A DNA stretch of 10,278 nt from an uncultured Clostridia bacterium (GTDB lineage: Bacteria > Bacillota > Clostridia > Oscillospirales > Acutalibacteraceae). The position numbers and the translations under genes are program-made. Below, in pieces: positions 5,717 through 10,278 of this stretch. Every line of letters starts with the position of its first letter. Position 1 is the stretch's first letter. Where the stretch lies: contig CALWKP010000300.1 of the NCBI GenBank assembly GCA_944381295.1, positions 1-10,278 of the forward strand, in the 5' to 3' direction. The notes under the pieces are model-generated. The model worked only from the letters and a program-made list of their open reading frames with translations, was not told the DNA's origin and ran no database searches.

Positions 5717-7405
5717 ATGATGGCAGAAGAAAAAAAGTGCCCGGAAAGCACAGAAGAATACAGTAATTTTATTCATGAGTTCATCAAGGAAGATATTGCT
5801 CCAGGTGGACGTTTTGAAGGGAAAAGGGTACATACCCGATTCCCACCGGAACCGAATGGTTATCTGCATATTGGGCATGCCAAAGCGATCTGGATCGATT
5901 TCGGGACTGCTGAAAAATTTGACGGGATCTGCAATCTGCGGATGGATGATACCAACCCGAGCAAAGAAGACACGGAATATGTAGATGCGATTCAGGAAGA
6001 TATTCGCTGGCTTGGATTTTCGTGGGATGACCGATTTTATTATGCGTCGGATTATTTCCCGAAAATGTACGAACTGGCAGTGAAGTTAATCCGGGATGGT
6101 CTGGCATATGTCTGCGAATTGACGCCGGAACAGATGCGGGAAAATCGTGGGGATCTGACACATCCGGCAGTCAGTCCGTATCGTGACAGGCCGATTGAAG
6201 AAAGCCTTGCTCTGTTTGAGCGCATGAAAAACGGTGAATTTGAAGACGGGAAAATGACGCTGCGGGCAAAAATTGACCTTGCGTCAGGGAATTTCAATAT
6301 GCGAGACCCGGTCATTTACCGTATCAACCATGCACAGCATCACCGGACAGGGGATCAATGGTGTATTTATCCGATGTACGATTATGCCCATCCGATTGAG
6401 GACGCAATTGAAGGAATCACTCATTCGCTTTGCTCTCTGGAATTTGAAGATCACCGTCCGTTATACGACTGGGTGATTGAACATGTGGATTTGCCGTCGA
6501 AACCCCGTCAGATCGAGTTTGCAAGATTGGGCATCAATAATACCGTGATGAGCAAGCGGAAGCTCCGCAAGCTGGTAGAGGATGGTTTTGTCAGCGGATG
6601 GGATGATCCGCGCATGCCGACTCTTTGCGGATTGCGCCGCAGAGGATATACGCCGGCAGCAATCCGGAATTTCTGTGAGCGCATTGGCGTGGCGAAGGTC
6701 AACAGCACTGTGGAATACAGCTTTTTGGAGCATTGCCTGCGGGAAGATCTGAATATTACGGCAAAGCGTGCAATGGCGGTATTGGATCCGGTGAAACTGG
6801 TCATTACAAACTATCCGGAAGGAAAAGTGGAAGAGTTTGAAGTGGAAAACAATCCCAATCGTCCGGAAGACGGAATGCGTACCGTTACTTTTTCAAGGGA
6901 ATTGTGGATAGAGCGGGATGATTTTATGGAAGAACCCGTAAAAGGCTATTTCCGGATGTTCCCGGGCAATGAAGTGCGTTTGAAAACAACATATATTGTT
7001 CGTTGCACTGGTTGCAAAAAGGATGAAAACGGCAACGTAGTCGAGGTATATGCGGAGTATGACCCGGAAACAAGAGGTGGAAATGCTCCGGATGGCCGGA
7101 AGATCAAGGGTACTATCCATTGGGTAGATGCCGCGAATGCTGTGGATGCAGAAGTGCGGCTTTACGACAACCTGTTTACCGTAGCGGACCCGGAGGCTGG
7201 AGATTTCCTGGAGCTGTTAAATCCAGATTCTTTGAAAGTTCTGACGGGCTGTAAGGTGGAAGCAGGGCTTGCTGATTTGGAAGCCCCGGCATCATTCCAG
7301 TTTATGCGTCAGGGATATTTCTGTCTGGATAACACGGATAGTAAGCCTGGTCATTTGGTATTCAACCGTTCTGTATCCTTGAAGGATAGTTTTAAAAAGA
7401 AATAA
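5717..7405 (+). CDS. glnS: glutaminyl-tRNA synthetase (GlnRS)
   Basis: GlnRS charges tRNA-Gln directly with glutamine. The 562-residue protein has FPPEPNGYLHIGHAKAI with HIGH at 51-54, LRMDDTNPSKE (74-84), IYPMYDYAHPIEDAIEGITH (217-236) and the KMSKS-type loop VMSKRKL (277-283). The Pro-Glu before NGYLHIGH and the C-terminal beta-barrel anticodon domain (from about residue 340) mark GlnRS rather than GluRS. Two adjacent ATG codons (5717 and 5720) are possible; the GGGGGA ribosome site ends 3 nt before the first and 6 nt before the second, so the real start may be 5720. It is the second gene of the gltX operon and ends at a strong terminator. GlnRS is absent from many Firmicutes, which use GatCAB, but is known in some Clostridia. 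Confidence 0.97.
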   Translation: MMAEEKKCPESTEEYSNFIHEFIKEDIAPGGRFEGKRVHTRFPPEPNGYLHIGHAKAIWIDFGTAEKFDGICNLRMDDTNPSKEDTEYVDAIQEDIRWLGFSWDDRFYYASDYFPKMYELAVKLIRDGLAYVCELTPEQMRENRGDLTHPAVSPYRDRPIEESLALFERMKNGEFEDGKMTLRAKIDLASGNFNMRDPVIYRINHAQHHRTGDQWCIYPMYDYAHPIEDAIEGITHSLCSLEFEDHRPLYDWVIEHVDLPSKPRQIEFARLGINNTVMSKRKLRKLVEDGFVSGWDDPRMPTLCGLRRRGYTPAAIRNFCERIGVAKVNSTVEYSFLEHCLREDLNITAKRAMAVLDPVKLVITNYPEGKVEEFEVENNPNRPEDGMRTVTFSRELWIERDDFMEEPVKGYFRMFPGNEVRLKTTYIVRCTGCKKDENGNVVEVYAEYDPETRGGNAPDGRKIKGTIHWVDAANAVDAEVRLYDNLFTVADPEAGDFLELLNPDSLKVLTGCKVEAGLADLEAPASFQFMRQGYFCLDNTDSKPGHLVFNRSVSLKDSFKKK

Positions 7406-7420
7406 TTATAATTGTGATGA

Positions 7421-7459
7421 AAAAAACAGCAGCAAGATGGCGTTTTGCTGCTGTTTTTT
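7421..7459 (+). terminator. Rho-independent terminator after glnS
   Basis: A 15-bp perfect arm pair (7421-7435 with 7445-7459, core CAGCAGCAA/TTGCTGCTG) flanked by A6 on the left and T6 on the right. The symmetry means it could also act on the minus strand. Confidence 0.92.
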
Positions 7460-7500
7460 CATTCATTCTTGTGGTATTAGAGGACAAATGACTATAAAAT

Positions 7501-7533
7501 ATCCTCCTGTATCCGAAAAGGGTACAGGAGGAT
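7501..7533 (-). terminator. terminator of the minus-strand operon
   Basis: A 14-bp stem with one G-T wobble (7501-7514 with 7520-7533, core ATCCTCCTGTA/TACAGGAGGAT) around GAAAA. On the minus strand it is followed by ATTTTATAG and lies about 30 nt after the glycohydrolase stop, so it fits that gene. Confidence 0.75.
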
Positions 7534-7563
7534 CGGGATTTTCAAAAAACTTTACAGAAAAAA

Positions 7564-9669
7564 TCAAATTTCACGGAAAGAGAAATCTCCATAGAGTGTA
7601 CGTCCCATTGTCAGGGAACCGCATCCATACATACCATATTCGAAAGAGGTATCATGGATGCCTAGAATAGGATTCCCGTTTAAGAATAGGGTAATTTCAC
7701 TTCCCACTGCTTCAAGGCGAAGCTCATAGGATTTTCCGAATTCCCATTGGAAATCTGTTTCAGCAAGTTTTTGAAATCCGAAATCATTTTTGTAGATAAC
7801 TGCTTTCCCGTGTTCCCCTAATCCTGCCGCATAGCACCGCATTGCTCCTTGAGCACGGATTAATAAGAAATGATTTTCTCCATTTATGGGTGTAACAGTA
7901 GAACAAATATCGTAATCTTTAGCATAGTAGCATCCCGTATAAGCAAAAGAGGGTTCACAGCGCATGAGAGACAGTTTTCCATCATCGATCGTCCAAGCAC
8001 CGTGATCGGTAGAAAATGGGGTGATTGTCCCAAACTCTTTGCGCTGCTTTTGGATGGAAATGAAATAATCACTTTTGCCGGTAATGGTAAAATCATCGAG
8101 ATAGATCATACCCAATGTCTTGGCTTTCGATGGAGAATAGCCTTCTATGACGATTCCAACCTCATCGATCAAATCGCCGTCCACCTGCGGGATTATAAAG
8201 GTGACGTCGATCCACTGCTCCTGAACAAGTTTGATGTATCCCTGTAAATGTTCTTTCTTATCACTCATGCTGCGAACATAAGGGGCAATACCGATCGTTT
8301 CCCATCCGTTCCACTGATCCAGATAAAGCTTCATGGATACGGTCTGTCCCGGATATACAGTGGGACTGAATACAGGACTGTACCGTTCATCGGAAAATTC
8401 ATCCCGGCGAAAGAATGGCTTGTAATACAGCTTGCACTGATCTCCACGCACCATGCGGTCTACCAAAATTTGAAGGGAACCTTTTCCAGAATAGGAGACC
8501 GTGTCGGAATGTTTTGTACGACAGAAGAAGGAGTTGGAAATACGGAAGTTGTGCGTGGAACCGGGGAGCTCAAAATCAAAATAGATTTCACCAGGTTTCC
8601 CATGCGGCTGAAGATATTCTGGTAAGTTTTGGCCATCAATACGATATCCTAATCGAGCCATTTCACAGGCATAGGTTGGAATATCAAGGATATTGAGAGA
8701 ACCGGAGATACCGGAAAGGACGATACCATCATTGATCGGAGCGCGGTAACGTTCCGGAAGTGCATCGATTCCGCACAGAACACCAAGGACTGTCCCAACA
8801 TTTCCGGCATTGCAGTCGGTATCCCAACCACACATCGTGGCAATTTCGATCGTACGAGCGAAATCTCCGGCCCCATAACTCATGGCAAGGGCACACACCC
8901 CGGCGTTAGGAATAATATGGCAGGCGCCGGAATATTTGTCATAACCCCAATCACGAACTAACAGATCATAGCATGCCCGCCAATCATCAGGATGTTCTTT
9001 ATGGAAGGAAAGAACCGTGTTGACAACGGCAGCATAGGTAGAATCTGCGGGGATTTGTGTTAAACCAGCATGAATGACTTCAAAAATATCGGAGCTTTCA
9101 AAAGCCTTGGAAATACACGCACAGAAGAAGCTGGCGCCCCAGATTCCTTCTCGGTCGTGGGAGACACTGGCAGGAGCTTGGCCATAATCAGCAGCACGTT
9201 TAATGTTGCAGGGATTGACAAGCCCCCAGGTATCGATAAATATTTGACCGCCGATTTGTTCCGCGATGGTTTTTCCATTCTGTTGAATGGAACCAGATTG
9301 CGGGGCGGGCACACCTTTTTTTAAATTCAGGTAAGCGGTATGTTCGGTGCTGATCCCGTAGCCGCCCCACCAGAACATGCCGACACCTTCTCGGGCGTAG
9401 TTCAGCCAGGCGCGAGCGACGTCCTGAGGTTCCAACGGACGGTCAACTGCGTCATCATAAAGAGCTCGGAGGAAGTAGACTGGACCATTAACATCGTCGT
9501 CAGCGGCAAAATTTTTGTAGTCTTTTACATAGTCCGTAATCTCCCCATAAGTATCACGGATGCGGGAATATGTCCAAATGGTGGGTTCCACAGGAGCCCC
9601 AAGACGGATACCGATATTCATCCCCAGAAAACCGGCGTATACTTTTTCGAGATAATTTTGCGGAATCAT
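7564..9669 (-). CDS. ADP-ribosylglycohydrolase-fold protein with C-terminal beta-sandwich modules
   Basis: The first 350 or so residues of this 701-residue protein match the DraG/ARH-type helical fold: the metal-site motif FAADDDVNGP (D57-D59) and CGWDTDCNAGNVG (281-293, with D283 and D285) are both present. No signal peptide or membrane segment is seen, so it should be cytoplasmic. Residues from about 361 on are beta-rich and look like two modules: one from 361 to 535 reminiscent of carbohydrate-binding jelly rolls (YFDFELPG... YLDDFTITG) and a last one from 540 to 701 resembling a LamG/concanavalin-like sandwich (FLNGNPILGI... YGDFSFREI). Those module names rest on pattern only. ATG 9669 follows AAGGAGG at a 7-nt gap, and the DUF4387 gene ends 21 nt upstream. 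The mix suggests hydrolysis of a glycosidic or N-glycosidic bond in a small sugar-containing metabolite rather than removal of ADP-ribose from protein; the substrate is unknown. Confidence 0.85.
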   Translation of the reverse strand: MIPQNYLEKVYAGFLGMNIGIRLGAPVEPTIWTYSRIRDTYGEITDYVKDYKNFAADDDVNGPVYFLRALYDDAVDRPLEPQDVARAWLNYAREGVGMFWWGGYGISTEHTAYLNLKKGVPAPQSGSIQQNGKTIAEQIGGQIFIDTWGLVNPCNIKRAADYGQAPASVSHDREGIWGASFFCACISKAFESSDIFEVIHAGLTQIPADSTYAAVVNTVLSFHKEHPDDWRACYDLLVRDWGYDKYSGACHIIPNAGVCALAMSYGAGDFARTIEIATMCGWDTDCNAGNVGTVLGVLCGIDALPERYRAPINDGIVLSGISGSLNILDIPTYACEMARLGYRIDGQNLPEYLQPHGKPGEIYFDFELPGSTHNFRISNSFFCRTKHSDTVSYSGKGSLQILVDRMVRGDQCKLYYKPFFRRDEFSDERYSPVFSPTVYPGQTVSMKLYLDQWNGWETIGIAPYVRSMSDKKEHLQGYIKLVQEQWIDVTFIIPQVDGDLIDEVGIVIEGYSPSKAKTLGMIYLDDFTITGKSDYFISIQKQRKEFGTITPFSTDHGAWTIDDGKLSLMRCEPSFAYTGCYYAKDYDICSTVTPINGENHFLLIRAQGAMRCYAAGLGEHGKAVIYKNDFGFQKLAETDFQWEFGKSYELRLEAVGSEITLFLNGNPILGIHDTSFEYGMYGCGSLTMGRTLYGDFSFREI

Positions 9670-9690
9670 GAAAAAACCTCCTTAGAAAAA

Positions 9691-10011
9691 TCAAATATCA
9701 ACCATCAGTTCAGCGAGGGGAGCATGCTGCTGCGCTCCATAGACATCGGTATCAAAACAGGTCCCGGAAGATATTTTGCGGGCAAAGGTAATTTTGAAAC
9801 CCATTGCAGGATCGTAAAAAACGAGGTGGGAAATTCTATCGGGATTGATCTGGTATAAATCTGCAATCAGTTCCCGCGTAATGATGCCGCTTTGCTTTAT
9901 ACGCTCGTAATAATCGGGATTATCAAAAAGGACATCCAAGGTAATTTCAAAAGGTCCGCTGTTTTTGGAACGGAGAACTTTGGCAATATCATAAAGCCGG
10001 TATTTCGCCAT
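9691..10011 (-). CDS. DUF4387 family protein
   Basis: A small soluble protein of 106 residues whose motifs match the DUF4387 family: RSKNSGPFE (14-22), a middle helical part with ITRELIADLY, FYDPAMGFKITFAR (65-78), and DTDVYGAQQHAPL (88-100). DUF4387 proteins usually stand beside, or are fused to, AtuA-like DUF1446 proteins, as here, and are presumed to form one functional unit with them; no reaction is firmly assigned to my knowledge. ATG 10011 is preceded on the minus strand by GGAGGAGG with a 9-nt gap. The start lies inside the end of the upstream AtuA-like gene (overlap of 23 nt), which points to translational coupling. Confidence 0.88.
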   Translation of the reverse strand: MAKYRLYDIAKVLRSKNSGPFEITLDVLFDNPDYYERIKQSGIITRELIADLYQINPDRISHLVFYDPAMGFKITFARKISSGTCFDTDVYGAQQHAPLAELMVDI

Positions 10012-10278
10012 GTTCCAACACCTCCTCCGGATTTAGAAATTCCATGGGGAACATTTCGCAGGGATCGTCAACCTCCATCAGGTGGTAAACGGAAAATTCA
10101 TAAACAGGTCCAAAAGGTACATCACTGGGAGCAAAAGGAAAGGCTAAATTTCCGGCGGTTGATTTACGCCCTTCATAACCATAGTGAAGCAGACTGGAAC
10201 GCAGGGAACCACAAACTGTATTGGCAAGCTCCTGAGTTTTCGCAATGACTTCCATGACAACGCCGACTTCGTGAGGAA
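9989..10278 (-). CDS. AtuA-like protein (DUF1446 family), C-terminal part
   Basis: The gene enters from the right edge. The frame is open to base 10278 (PHEVGVVMEVIAKTQE), so an ATG at 10255 is internal. The visible end carries ELANTVCGSLRSSLLHYGY, STAGNLAFPFAPSD and YEFSVYHLMEVDDP, which fits the C-terminal end of the acyclic terpene utilisation AtuA-like family. AtuA was named for terpene breakdown in Pseudomonas, but most relatives in anaerobes stand in other catabolic clusters, so terpene use should not be assumed. It stops at TGA (9991-9989), 23 nt inside the DUF4387 gene. The N-terminal part, and the promoter and regulator of this operon, lie outside the window. Confidence 0.85.
   Translation of the reverse strand, partial: PHEVGVVMEVIAKTQELANTVCGSLRSSLLHYGYEGRKSTAGNLAFPFAPSDVPFGPVYEFSVYHLMEVDDPCEMFPMEFLNPEEVLEHGEIPAL

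Noticed and set aside
7870..8625. Two plus-strand frames of 125 codons each
   Set aside because: They lie opposite the glycohydrolase gene and show no motifs or ribosome sites.

Overview
The window looks like chromosome from an anaerobic member of the Clostridia, probably Lachnospiraceae-like. The main reasons are the [FeFe]-hydrogenase maturases HydG and HydF, strong AGGAGG-type ribosome binding sites, moderate GC, Gram-positive style terminators and a VanY-like D,D-carboxypeptidase. The lineage is inferred from gene content; no rRNA or marker gene fixes it. I see no transposase, phage gene, CRISPR array, tRNA or rRNA.

Layout. (1) Bases 2-2518, plus strand: the 3' end of hydG, then hydF 25 nt downstream, then an HD-domain phosphohydrolase-like protein. 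A nested hairpin that may be a terminator follows at 2551-2595. (2) Bases 2519-3191: about 670 nt without a credible protein gene but dense in structure. It holds an extended -10 promoter, a long imperfect hairpin, a three-way-junction-like fold, a 23-nt perfect direct repeat, and a GC-rich block closed by a 13-bp perfect stem whose 5' arm has a second possible partner 128 nt further on. This is the most interesting part of the window: a candidate structured RNA, either free-standing or a long leader. (3) Bases 3192-4034: a membrane-anchored VanY/M15-type D,D-carboxypeptidase, closed by a strong terminator. (4) Bases 4163-7459: a promoter, gltX (GluRS) and glnS (GlnRS) in a tight two-gene operon, closed by a strong terminator. 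(5) Bases 7501-10278, minus strand: an operon of an AtuA-like (DUF1446) protein (C-terminal part only), a DUF4387 protein, and a 701-residue ADP-ribosylglycohydrolase-fold protein with C-terminal beta-rich modules. It has its own terminator facing the glnS terminator.

How the genes work together. HydG makes the CO/CN-bearing iron synthon and HydF is the scaffold/GTPase that delivers the H-cluster precursor to HydA; HydE would be expected nearby but is not in view. GltX and GlnS charge tRNA-Glu and tRNA-Gln, so this organism can make Gln-tRNA directly instead of relying only on the GatCAB amidotransferase route. The minus-strand operon looks like a cytoplasmic catabolic module whose substrate cannot be read from the sequence.
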